Source: Planctomycetaceae bacterium (GTDB lineage: Bacteria > Planctomycetota > Planctomycetia > Planctomycetales > Planctomycetaceae). From it: DNA of 7,906 bases. The notes below the pieces were generated by a model. That model made no database searches. It had not been told where the DNA came from and saw only the letters and a program-made list of their open reading frames with translations. The position numbers and the translations under genes were made by a program. Position 1 is the stretch's first letter; every line of letters starts with the position of its first letter. Of this stretch, positions 1-7,185 are shown one piece after another. The stretch covers positions 1-7,906 of the forward strand of contig JALWSL010000164.1 in the NCBI GenBank assembly GCA_027080405.1. The letters run 5' to 3'.

Positions 1-126
1 TAACGCGATCAGAAAAACAAGCAGTCCCGAAACAAGGTCATACTTCAAATATTTTTTGAAGCCGGAAAAATCGCCTCGTGGAACTTCACTCTGCTCCGAT
101 TCATTAGGGGGGACATCTGTCATCAT
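1..126 (-). CDS. SulP-family inorganic anion transporter, N-terminal fragment (cut by window edge)
   Basis: Forty-two codons are visible, beginning [12 protein letters not shown] and ending at the window edge in a hydrophobic stretch ([10 protein letters not shown], residues 33-42). The order is a short acidic cytoplasmic tail, a basic amphipathic stretch (GFKKYLKYD, residues 22-30), then the first membrane segment. This matches the start of bacterial SulP proteins, which carry sulfate, bicarbonate or other anions across the inner membrane. The family's usual continuation (a proline-rich LPLCLG-like segment) lies outside the window, so the assignment rests on the first helix only. Two adjacent ATG codons occur at 126-124 and 123-121. 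A GGAG lies 4 bases before the first and 7 before the second, so the second may be the true start. The gene points away from the topoisomerase gene. The substrate cannot be told from this fragment. Confidence 0.65.
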   Translation of the reverse strand, partial: MMTDVPPNESEQSEVPRGDFSGFKKYLKYDLVSGLLVFLIAL

Positions 127-130
127 GCTA

Positions 131-134
131 CTCC
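131..134 (-). promoter_or_regulatory. Ribosome binding site of the SulP-type gene
   Basis: GGAG on the minus strand sits 4 bases before the first of two tandem ATG codons and 7 before the second. The spacing favours the second ATG (start at 123), which would drop one methionine from the protein. Confidence 0.5.
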
Positions 135-1021
135 GGTTGTATCAAAGTGTTGTCAAATAAAGAGGGGGGGCCACTCAGCCCGTGCGGTCATCATATTCTG
201 TTCACTTGAAGGCTGCACTGCTCCAGCTATTCCGATTGTTCCCAATTCCCGTTAAAACGACTGACGGTTTGCCCGGTAGTATCGCGCCGAGAAACCGTGA
301 GGCCAATAAACGGCCTTGCAACCAGCATCACATTTCCGTTGAGACCGGGCAGGACAAAAGTACCAGCTGCAATGCACGGGTAGAAAACAAAACAGAGCTG
401 CGCAGGCAGTGCCAACGGTTGCAATGCCCAGAAGCGTGGAGAGAGGGCAAGTTTTCTAAACGGGGGGAGCACGAGAACCGGCAGCGCAAGAGCAAGCCCG
501 TTGCGGCTCAAAAGATTTTGCCCCCTGCACGCTTTCAGGTGATCGGCAAATCGGCAGGCTGAGAGTTGCGAACGATGTCAAAGCAGTTTCCAGCTCGCAA
601 GAGCCCCGGTGCTCTTTCTGTTCGCACTCCCCCAGTTCTCTATAAGCGGTTTTATCGTCGTTGCCATGATTGCTGATACGGAGAGCGGGCACATCAATCC
701 CTATTGAGAACAGGGACAGCAAGACAATCAATCTTATTTGCCGGTCACCCCACATATGCTACCCGAAATCAAAATTTCAGATCGTCACTACGGCTCATAC
801 AACGCCCCGGTCACTATATCGTCTGCCATATCTGCTTGCAAGCTTAATCTACTACCGTTCCCGATGGCGAATGTCCGGTGTTGAACAGAAGCGTTGCTCC
901 CGTTTTCTCGATCCTGTCTATCTACTTTCTCTGTACCCTGTATCGTCCGAAGAGGAAAAGTTACAATGGCTCGAAAGCGATAGGCATCGAGTTAATTTTA
1001 CTGGAAAATTCATAGCAAAAC

Positions 1022-1025
1022 GGAG
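1022..1025 (+). promoter_or_regulatory. Ribosome binding site deciding the TTG start of the topoisomerase gene
   Basis: GGAG lies 9 bases before the TTG codon at 1035. No ATG or GTG with comparable support lies upstream in frame, and the resulting N-terminus (MAKSKKSSENRN) is a normal basic, disordered leader before the conserved core. Confidence 0.55.
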
Positions 1026-1034
1026 AATTGCAGG

Positions 1035-3407
1035 TTGGCGAAGTCGAAGAAGAGTTCAGAGAATCGGAACCACGAAATCACGGAATCTGATCGTATTCAG
1101 TATGTTTCTTTGAGTGATGAAACCAGACGGCGATATTTGAATTATGCAGTCTCGGTCATTCAGTCCCGCGCCTTGCCCGATGTGCGGGACGGACTGAAAC
1201 CGGTACAACGGCGCATTCTGTATGTCATGTATAACGACCTGCGTCTGACGCATGATGCGAAACCGCGAAAGTGCGCCAAGATCACCGGTGATACAACAGG
1301 CAACTATCATCCGCATGGTGACAGTTCCGTCTACGATGCACTGGTTCGGATGGCCCAGGATTTTACATTGAGAGAACCACTGGTCGATGGACAGGGGAAT
1401 TTTGGTTCCATTATCGGCCTCCCGGCTGCCGCCGCCCGGTACACTGAAGCCCGCCTGAGTCCTATTGCAAGTCACCTGATGTCGGAGTTGCGATACCAGA
1501 CTGTCGAAATGCGAGATACTTACGACGGCTCTCGCAAAGAGGCAACCGTGTTACCGGCCCGTTATCCGAATCTGCTGGTCAACGGAACTCAGGGAATTGC
1601 CGTCGGTATGGCTACAAATATCCCACCACACAACCTGGGGGAAGTCATCAAAGCCTGCCTGATGTTGATCGATAATCCGCAAGCCTCTGTTGCCCAATTG
1701 ATGAAGTACATCAAAGGACCGGACTTCCCACTGGGGGGGCGAATTGTGACTGACCGGCGAGAACTCCGCAAGACATACGAAAACGGTCGTGGAGCCATCA
1801 AGGTGCGGGCGGAATGGAAACCGGACAAGCTGCAAAGAAAAAAACAGAACAGAAATATTGTGATTACCTCGGTTCCCTACGGCGTGGAAACAGGGCCGTT
1901 GATGACAATTCTGGGAGACATCACCGATTCGAAAAAACTGCCCCAGTTGATCTCTGTCGCAGATGAAAGCAGTGAAGAACTGGGAATGCGGATCGTCCTG
2001 GAATTAAAACAGGCCAGCGACGCGGAAACCGTCATGGCGTATCTCTACAAACATACGCCGTTGGAGCAGAATTTCAATTACAACGCAACCTGTCTGATCC
2101 CGGATGAGCATGACAACCTGGTCCCAGCTCAACTCAGCCTGCAGGAAATACTGAACGAGTTTCTGAAATTCCGCTTTCTCACCGTCACCAGGCGGATTGA
2201 ATTTCTGTTGGCGCAACTTGAAAAACGCATTCACATTCTGGAAGGATTCGAGATCATTTTTAATGGGTTGGACAAGGCCATCAGAATCATACGCCGATCA
2301 CAGGGGAAAGCCGATGCCGCCAGTCGTTTGATGAAAGCGTTTCCGATCGATCCGATTCAAACCGATGCGATTCTGGAAATCGCCCTGTATCGCATTTCAG
2401 AACTGGAAATCGATCGGGTCATCGAAGAACTGAAAGAAAAAAGGGCCGAAGCGAAACGGTTGCGAACACTTCTCGGTTCAAAGAAAAAACTGTGGAAACT
2501 GGTCAGTACTGAATTGAAGGAAATCGGAGAAGAATTTGGGAACCGAAGACGGACAGGGATCGGTTCGTCAGACGAAATTGCCGAGTTCGACCCACAAGCC
2601 TACATCGTAAAAGAAAATACGAATGTGGTGGTAACGCGCGACGGTTGGATTAAGCGGGTCGGGCGTATTCAGGCTGTAGAAAAACTGCGCACCCGGGAAG
2701 GCGATGCCGTTATCGATGTATTGCCTGCCAGCACGCTTGACCATGTTGTTTTCTTTGCCAGTGATGGAACATCCTACACCTTGCCGGTTCAATCAATTCC
2801 CGCTTCCACCGGGTACGGCGAACCGTTATCCAAACACGCCCGTCTGAAGGATGGCGTGCAAATCGTCTCAGCTATCACCACCGATCCACGTTTCACCCCG
2901 CCCGACGATCCGGCAGAAGGAGAGTCTCCCGAACCGTATTTGCAGATCGCCACGGAATTCGGCCAGGTCAGTTCGATTTCCTTCTCACATTTCAGACAAC
3001 CCTCGACCAAAAGCGGTCGCAAATACTGCAGACTCGCTGATGGAGATCGTGTGGTTTTCGCACAGTTGATCGGTGAGCATGAAACGATGTTCCTGGCTTC
3101 CAGAAGGGCACGTATCATTCACTTTTCGCTGGACGATGTTCCGCTGTTGACCAATCCGGGGCGGGGCGTGAAGGGAATCAAACTGGAAAAGAACGATCAG
3201 GTCATCGGGGCCGTTTTATTGGGGCGTCCCAGCGACTGCCTGAGAGTGATTAACGCCAACGGCAAACAGTTGACTTTCGGTCAGGCCAAGTACGGTGTCA
3301 CTTCGCGGGGCGGCAAGGGCCACAAAACGAGTCAACGGACAGGATTTCGAGAAGTGCTCAGACCAAAAATCAAATTGGTCGACTGGTCCTCCCTGGAAAG
3401 CAGTTGA
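1035..3407 (+). CDS. Type IIA DNA topoisomerase subunit A (GyrA/ParC family)
   Basis: This 790-residue protein is the DNA-breaking and rejoining subunit of a gyrase or topoisomerase IV, an A2B2 cytoplasmic enzyme that passes one duplex through another using ATP bound by subunit B. The winged-helix core shows the quinolone-region motif YHPHGDSSVYD (91-101), the active-site Arg135-Tyr136 in ARYTEARL, and the conserved GIAVGMATNIPPHNL (187-201). Ser97 and Asp101 match GyrA Ser83 and Asp87, so the usual quinolone-resistance changes are absent. The segment before the active-site tyrosine reads GSIIGLPAAAARYTE, where E. coli GyrA has an acidic IDGDS. The C-terminal propeller begins near residue 530 (NVVVTRDGWIKRVG). 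A GyrA-box-like TSRGGKG (756-762) lies near the very end instead of at the domain start. The length is nearer ParC than GyrA. No subunit B gene is adjacent, so gyrase versus topoisomerase IV is left open. The start is TTG with a GGAG 9 bases upstream. Confidence 0.93.
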   Translation: MAKSKKSSENRNHEITESDRIQYVSLSDETRRRYLNYAVSVIQSRALPDVRDGLKPVQRRILYVMYNDLRLTHDAKPRKCAKITGDTTGNYHPHGDSSVYDALVRMAQDFTLREPLVDGQGNFGSIIGLPAAAARYTEARLSPIASHLMSELRYQTVEMRDTYDGSRKEATVLPARYPNLLVNGTQGIAVGMATNIPPHNLGEVIKACLMLIDNPQASVAQLMKYIKGPDFPLGGRIVTDRRELRKTYENGRGAIKVRAEWKPDKLQRKKQNRNIVITSVPYGVETGPLMTILGDITDSKKLPQLISVADESSEELGMRIVLELKQASDAETVMAYLYKHTPLEQNFNYNATCLIPDEHDNLVPAQLSLQEILNEFLKFRFLTVTRRIEFLLAQLEKRIHILEGFEIIFNGLDKAIRIIRRSQGKADAASRLMKAFPIDPIQTDAILEIALYRISELEIDRVIEELKEKRAEAKRLRTLLGSKKKLWKLVSTELKEIGEEFGNRRRTGIGSSDEIAEFDPQAYIVKENTNVVVTRDGWIKRVGRIQAVEKLRTREGDAVIDVLPASTLDHVVFFASDGTSYTLPVQSIPASTGYGEPLSKHARLKDGVQIVSAITTDPRFTPPDDPAEGESPEPYLQIATEFGQVSSISFSHFRQPSTKSGRKYCRLADGDRVVFAQLIGEHETMFLASRRARIIHFSLDDVPLLTNPGRGVKGIKLEKNDQVIGAVLLGRPSDCLRVINANGKQLTFGQAKYGVTSRGGKGHKTSQRTGFREVLRPKIKLVDWSSLESS

Positions 3408-3440
3408 AAGCAAAAACCCGAACCTCGCCGATTTAATCAT

Positions 3441-3445
3441 GGGAG
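3441..3445 (+). promoter_or_regulatory. Ribosome binding site supporting the GTG start of the sulfatase
   Basis: GGGAG ends 7 bases before the GTG at 3453. The next in-frame ATG (3465) has no such site, so GTG is preferred. No terminator-like hairpin lies in the 45 bases after the topoisomerase stop codon, so read-through from that gene is possible. Confidence 0.55.
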
Positions 3446-4545
3446 ATTCATCGTGAACACGAACATGGCAAACAGTTCGATTCGAAACGGGCGATTGAAA
3501 CAACGCCTATTGTCGCTCCTGTTGTTGATCATGGCAATCGGTGTCATGATCGCTCCCGGTTCAGGATCTGCCAACCGGGTGTTAGCAGATCTCCGCAAGC
3601 CGAACGTGCTGCTGATTGTCAGTGACGATCAGGGCTATCACGATCTGGGTTGCTTTGGCAGTGACGAAATCAGAACTCCGCATCTCGACCGTCTTGCCGC
3701 AGGAGGAATTCGGTTGACCAGTTTCTATGTCACCTGGCCGGCCTGTACGCCTTCACGCGGTTCTCTCCTGACCGGACGCTACCCGCAACGTAACGGCATT
3801 TATGATATGATCCGCAACGAAGCCCCCGATTATGGCTATCAATACAAGCCGAAGGAATACGAAGCCACCTTCGAACGTGTCGGCGGAATGGACACCAGGG
3901 AGGTGCTCATTCCGAAATACCTCAAGCAGGCTGGTTATGTCAGCGGGATTTTCGGGAAATGGGACTTGGGAATCCATAAACGATATTTGCCGTTGGCACG
4001 CGGATTCGACGAGTTCTACGGTTTTGTCAACACCGGAATCGATTACTACACTCACGAACGATACGGTGTGCCATCGATGTATCGAAACAACAAACCGACA
4101 ACTGAAGACAGGGGAATCTACTGTACAACACTGTTTGCCAGAGAGGCCATTCGCTTTCTGGATCAGCACCATGAAGAACCGTTCTTTCTGTATGTCCCCT
4201 TCAATGCACCGCACAGTGCTTCGAACCTCGATCTGAAAATACGCAGCGGCGGGGCTCAGGCTCCTGAAAAATACAAAAAAATGTATCCCCAGTGGAAAGA
4301 GGAATATGTCAAGCGGGAACGGGAAGGAAAATACGGTGGGAAAGATGCCCTCGTCGCCACCAAAGAGTGTCGGCGGTTACGATACGCGGCCTCTCTGACA
4401 TGTATGGACGAAGAAATCGGTCGAATGCTGGACTTGCTCGATCGATACAATATCTCAGAAAATACGATTGTTATTTTCTTTTCCGATAACGGCGGAGGAT
4501 CGGGTTCCGACAATTCGCCGCTGCGAGGGCACAAAGGAATGATGT

Positions 4546-4977
4546 TTGAAGGGGGGAAACCGTGTTCCCTGTATAATCCGCTATCCTCGCAAGATTCCGG
4601 CCGGTACCGAAACGGATGCATTTTTGACATCCCTTGAAATTCTGCCGATGCTGCTTGATGAGGCGGGAATCGACAGGCCTGGAAATATCGTTCTCGACGG
4701 ATTCAACATGCTGCCCGTGCTGCAGGGGAAAATGAACTCGCAGCGTACCGAGATGTATTGGGAACGCAGAGCCGACCGTGCCTGCAGGATCGGCCACTAC
4801 AAATGGGTCGAATCGACTCGTGGCAGCGGCCTGTTCGATCTTTCCAACGATATTGGCGAACAACACGATCTCTCTGAAGAACAGCCAGAACGGCTTCAAA
4901 AAATGAAGGAGAAATTCGCTCAATGGAAAGCGGAAATGAATGCCGCCGAGCCGCGTGGCCCATTCAGGGACTTTTAG
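4546..4977 (+). CDS. C-terminal part of the sulfatase, read in the shifted frame
   Basis: This frame holds the sulfatase's end rather than an independent gene. It carries GGNRVPCIIRYPRKIPAGT, the segment that normally follows the LRG-KG motif, then LTSLEILPMLLDEAG and DGFNMLPVLQGK. The C-terminal subdomain follows, with MYWERRADRACRIGHYKWV, GLFDLSNDIGEQHDLS and a final helix ending in QWKAEM. All are usual landmarks in order and without gaps, so the break looks recent. An ATG happens to open the frame at 4546, but there is no ribosome binding site for it, and the fragment alone lacks the whole active site. Confidence 0.75.
   Translation: MKGGNRVPCIIRYPRKIPAGTETDAFLTSLEILPMLLDEAGIDRPGNIVLDGFNMLPVLQGKMNSQRTEMYWERRADRACRIGHYKWVESTRGSGLFDLSNDIGEQHDLSEEQPERLQKMKEKFAQWKAEMNAAEPRGPFRDF
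4551..4559 (+). other. Homopolymer frameshift site (G6 then A3) in the sulfatase
   Basis: Six G followed by three A lie where the protein changes frame. The conserved family text FEGGNRVP is split between the two frames at this spot. One base too many (five G, or two A) would give an intact gene. Such runs are prone to replication slippage, polymerase slippage during transcription, and base-count errors in sequencing. Confidence 0.75.
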
Positions 4978-5256
4978 TGATGGCGACCATATTCCTCGTG
5001 ATGCAGGCCCATGATCCCCACGGAAAATAATCCCCCCAGGAAAATAATTCCCGAATCAATTGGCAAGACCATCCCTGTTCTAAATGCACAGCATACAAAG
5101 ATGACGCAAGCGTTAACGGCCGAGCTTTACCAGATAGGCAGAAGGTATGGACAGGCACAAGGTCTGTTGCATGATAGATTTTCCCGCCGATCGAAAAAGA
5201 GGGTGTCGGAGGGTGTCTCGAATCCGACGTTTTGAATCCGGCTGTTGGAAAGGATA
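4978..5256. other. Convergent intergenic region
   Basis: This gap lies between the sulfatase stop and the tsaD stop, which face each other. It holds no supported gene. The left part has a 10-base direct repeat (GGAAAATAAT at 5022-5031 and 5039-5048, each followed by a C-rich stretch). The right part has the tandem 9-mer GAGGGTGTC at 5200-5208 and 5210-5218, and the hairpin described separately. Confidence 0.6.
5205..5228 (-). terminator. Hairpin terminator candidate, probably for the jmjC-tsaD unit, possibly two-way
   Basis: GTCGGA (5205-5210) and TCCGAC (5223-5228) pair around a 12-base loop, extendable by two wobble pairs on the plus-strand RNA. Read on the minus strand the stem begins 28 bases after the tsaD stop codon and is followed, after ACCC, by TCTTTTT (5200-5194). 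Read on the plus strand it is followed by G and four T (5229-5233), so it could also stop sulfatase transcripts. The stem is short and the loop long, so this is a moderate call. Confidence 0.4.
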
Positions 5257-6282
5257 TCAGGCGCGAATCAGCCCCGGAGTCGGATCGAGATCGAGCGGAG
5301 CAAAATTCTTTGCCTTGAACTTTTCCCACGCGATTGCTCCCATCGCTGCATTATCGGTGCAGTATTTCATCGGGGCGATAATGAGCCTGATTTTTTCCTC
5401 CTGGCACATCGCTTCCAGTTCCGACCGGAAAAGAGCATTCGCAGCGACGCCCCCGCCGATGCAAAGCGTTTTGCGACCGGTTTTTTCTATCGCCTGTTTG
5501 CATTTGACAACCAGAACGTCGACCACGGCCTGCTGAAACGAAGCCGCGATGTCCGCCAGTCGGGTTGGTGTCAGTTCTGGTGGTTGCTTATTGGCTCCCG
5601 GTTGTCCCTGTACCTGATAGAGAACCGCCGTTTTCAAGCCGCTGAAGCTGAATGCCAGCCTGTCCTCTTTCATAAATGAACGCGGAAACGCGAATCGATG
5701 GGCATCCCCCTGCTCTGCAGCCTGCTGGATCGCTGGCCCTCCCGGATACGATAACCCCAGAATTTGAGCGACCTTGTCGAATGCCTCCCCAGCTGCGTCG
5801 TCAATGGTTGAACCGAGCAATTCCAGTTCCAGAGCGGATTGGCAATCGTACAAATTCGTATGCCCACCACTGACAACCAGACCAACGGCAGGAAAAATAT
5901 CTTCGCCAGCATGAAGTCTACAAGCATAAATATGGGCAGCGATATGGTCGATGGAGATCAACGGTATCTCCAAAAGCATCGCCAATGTTTTGGCAGCGGT
6001 TACCCCAACCAGTAGGGAACCCACCAGTCCGGGCTGTGTCGCCACCGCGATCGCACAAAGATCCTGCAAAGAAACGCCGGCCTGGGTCATCGCCTCGTCG
6101 ATCACGGGAAGAATGCGTTCCAGATGCGCCCGAGCCGCAATTTCGGGAACGACGCCCCCATATTTCTCATGCAGATCAACTTGCGAAGAAACGATCGAAC
6201 TGAGAATCCGATTCTCTTCATCGATGACAGCAGCAGCCGTTTCGTCGCAGGTCGATTCAATTGAAAGAAGATATTTTTTCAT
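5257..6282 (-). CDS. tsaD: tRNA N6-adenosine threonylcarbamoyltransferase TsaD
   Basis: TsaD transfers the threonylcarbamoyl group from threonylcarbamoyl-AMP to A37 of ANN-decoding tRNAs (t6A), working in the cytoplasm with TsaB and TsaE after TsaC/Sua5 makes the intermediate. The 341-residue length is normal. The sequence opens with [16 protein letters not shown] (6-21), the ASKHA nucleotide-binding start. The metal ligands are His113 and His117 in [10 protein letters not shown] and Asp310 in CTDNAAM. SGGHT (138-142), [23 protein letters not shown] (161-183) and [12 protein letters not shown] are also present, so the enzyme looks intact. The start ATG at 6282 has no clear ribosome binding site but lies only 9 bases after the stop of the upstream jmjC gene, suggesting translational coupling. 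No other t6A gene is visible in the window. Confidence 0.96.
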   Translation of the reverse strand: MKKYLLSIESTCDETAAAVIDEENRILSSIVSSQVDLHEKYGGVVPEIAARAHLERILPVIDEAMTQAGVSLQDLCAIAVATQPGLVGSLLVGVTAAKTLAMLLEIPLISIDHIAAHIYACRLHAGEDIFPAVGLVVSGGHTNLYDCQSALELELLGSTIDDAAGEAFDKVAQILGLSYPGGPAIQQAAEQGDAHRFAFPRSFMKEDRLAFSFSGLKTAVLYQVQGQPGANKQPPELTPTRLADIAASFQQAVVDVLVVKCKQAIEKTGRKTLCIGGGVAANALFRSELEAMCQEEKIRLIIAPMKYCTDNAAMGAIAWEKFKAKNFAPLDLDPTPGLIRA

Positions 6283-6291
6283 TCACAACAC

Positions 6292-7185
6292 TTATAAACC
6301 GATCGGCTCGACAACATGTTTAAGAAGCCCAAACGTTTTCAGATACCCCAGCATCAGGGCTTTTTTCGCTTTGGAAACCTGGGCGCGTTCGCGATATTGC
6401 TGGCAGAATTTGGGCCAGTTCTGGGCGTTCCACGCAGCCCCGATGACAGTAATGGATGTTTCCGGCATGTATGTGGTATGCCACCAACCGCTGGGCATAT
6501 ACAGGGTCTCTCCCGGATGCAGCGTGAATTTGATCAGATTCACTTCCGCAAATTTCGGGAATTTCTGCAGATCGGGATTGGTAATATCCTCGATCCGGCT
6601 GGTCAATCCACCGTCCTCATCCCCATAAACCAGATCCGACTGTTCCGGACTGACAAAATAGAAGGTTTTGTTGTTGTAAATCTGATTCACAAAACCATCC
6701 ATCCCCCAATAGTCACAATGCAGACGGGGAAAGCTGGCCCCCGCTCCGCCAAAGAAAAACTCCTGAAGTCCACTGGGAAAAATGAAATCGCGTGGCAACA
6801 GACGGGAACATCTCCAATCATTTTTCGAATAGATGATCCCCGGTTGAATGTCCGGCCACAATTCCGGAAGATCGTGCTCGATATCGATATTACGCGCATA
6901 GAAAAACGGGTTATCGATCGTGGAAGCCTTGATCGCATCAACGAGTTCATCGAAACGGATGGTCCGTTCCCCCTCATTGTTTCGGACTTTCACCTCGCGA
7001 TGCGCACATTTCTCGCGAAGCAGTTCAGGGGTCCATTCAAGAGCCTTCCAGTGACGGGTCGCATCCTGAAAGATGACAGGTTTGCGTGGAATGCGGAATT
7101 CGTGGACGAACTCCCGATACGAAAGCCCCCTCACCCGTTCCGGTTCGTTATTGGAGGCCAGACCATACTTGCTGCTGTCAATCAT
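6292..7185 (-). CDS. JmjC-type / cupin-8 Fe(II)- and 2-oxoglutarate-dependent oxygenase
   Basis: This 297-residue protein has the cupin-8/JmjC architecture shared by FIH, KDM8, TYW5 and bacterial ribosomal oxygenases. An N-terminal segment RKPVIFQDATRHWKALEWTPELL (34-56) is the family's usual opening. The double-stranded beta-helix carries the iron triad His156-Asp158 (RLHCDYWG) and His236 (GWWHTT). Lys173 in NNKTFYFVSP is the likely 2-oxoglutarate carboxylate contact. GETLYMPSGWWH (225-236) is characteristic. A basic helical tail (about 259-297) follows. It should hydroxylate a protein, RNA or small molecule, but the substrate cannot be read from sequence. No signal peptide is present, so it is cytoplasmic. 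The stop lies 9 bases before tsaD, so the two are probably co-expressed, which hints at a role near tRNA or translation, by inference only. The start ATG has only a weak GAAG about 8 bases upstream; an alternative ATG at 7190 is out of frame. Confidence 0.87.
   Translation of the reverse strand: MIDSSKYGLASNNEPERVRGLSYREFVHEFRIPRKPVIFQDATRHWKALEWTPELLREKCAHREVKVRNNEGERTIRFDELVDAIKASTIDNPFFYARNIDIEHDLPELWPDIQPGIIYSKNDWRCSRLLPRDFIFPSGLQEFFFGGAGASFPRLHCDYWGMDGFVNQIYNNKTFYFVSPEQSDLVYGDEDGGLTSRIEDITNPDLQKFPKFAEVNLIKFTLHPGETLYMPSGWWHTTYMPETSITVIGAAWNAQNWPKFCQQYRERAQVSKAKKALMLGYLKTFGLLKHVVEPIGL

Larger units (their letters stand above)
127..1034. other. 908-base interval without a convincing gene; possible decayed minus-strand gene
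   Basis: This gap separates the divergent SulP-type and topoisomerase genes, so promoters for both should lie here. I see only weak candidates: a TATGAT-like minus-strand box near 190-195 and a TACAAT box at 962-967, neither with a good -35 element at proper spacing. On the minus strand two frames follow each other: 755-456 (99 codons, ATG, with an N-terminal hydrophobic stretch LIVLLSLFSIGI) and 511-227 (94 codons, TTG, strongly hydrophobic). They overlap, are out of register, lack good ribosome binding sites and resemble no family I know. Their hydrophobic content and G/C-ending codons would fit a frameshifted membrane-protein gene, but chance is equally possible. A perfect 6-bp inverted repeat (AAGAGC, 6-base loop, GCTCTT) lies at 599-616 without a following T run. 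Confidence 0.4.
3453..4977 (+). pseudogene. Secreted formylglycine-dependent sulfatase, broken by a one-base frameshift
   Basis: Sulfatases hydrolyse sulfate esters, often of polysaccharides, and planctomycetes carry many. Residues 14-45 form a signal peptide: basic RNGRLKQR, hydrophobic LLSLLLLIMAIGVMI, then a probable cleavage after a small residue. The alkaline-phosphatase-like fold follows, with metal ligands Asp58-Asp59 (SDDQGYHDLG), the maturation motif C98-T-P-S-R102 (cysteine converted to formylglycine) followed by GSLLTGR, His254 in NAPHSA, Asp345-Asn346 in FFSDNGG, and Lys361 in LRGHKG. The motif usually reading GKWHLG is GKWDLG here (168-173), so a histidine expected to contact the sulfate is aspartate. 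After FEGG (365-368) the frame is lost and stops at 4637. The family sequence resumes one base over (GGNRVPCIIRYP) and runs to 4977. Removing one base from 4551-4559 restores a 507-residue protein of normal length. As written, the product would lack the C-terminal subdomain. The gap may be a true mutation, a slippage-corrected site or an assembly error. Confidence 0.88.

Noticed and set aside
151..156. TTGACA on the minus strand before the SulP-type gene, as a -35 box
   Set aside because: At the required spacing it would place the -10 element on the ribosome binding site, with no TATAAT-like sequence there.
182..562. Plus-strand open frame of 126 codons in the left gap
   Set aside because: Low-complexity basic composition, no ribosome binding site and no resemblance to a known family.
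670..1113. Plus-strand open frame of 147 codons overlapping the topoisomerase start
   Set aside because: It overlaps the topoisomerase N-terminus in another frame, is rich in Arg and Ser without domain pattern, and has no ribosome binding site.
3753..4214. Minus-strand open frame of 153 codons opposite the sulfatase
   Set aside because: It lies wholly opposite conserved sulfatase core sequence and shows no motif of its own.
4546..4977. Independent small gene after the sulfatase
   Set aside because: The sequence is the exact continuation of the sulfatase family pattern, so it is the displaced C-terminus rather than a separate gene.
5951..6628. Plus-strand open frame of 225 codons opposite tsaD and jmjC
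   Set aside because: It spans the junction of two well-supported minus-strand genes and its translation has no family features.
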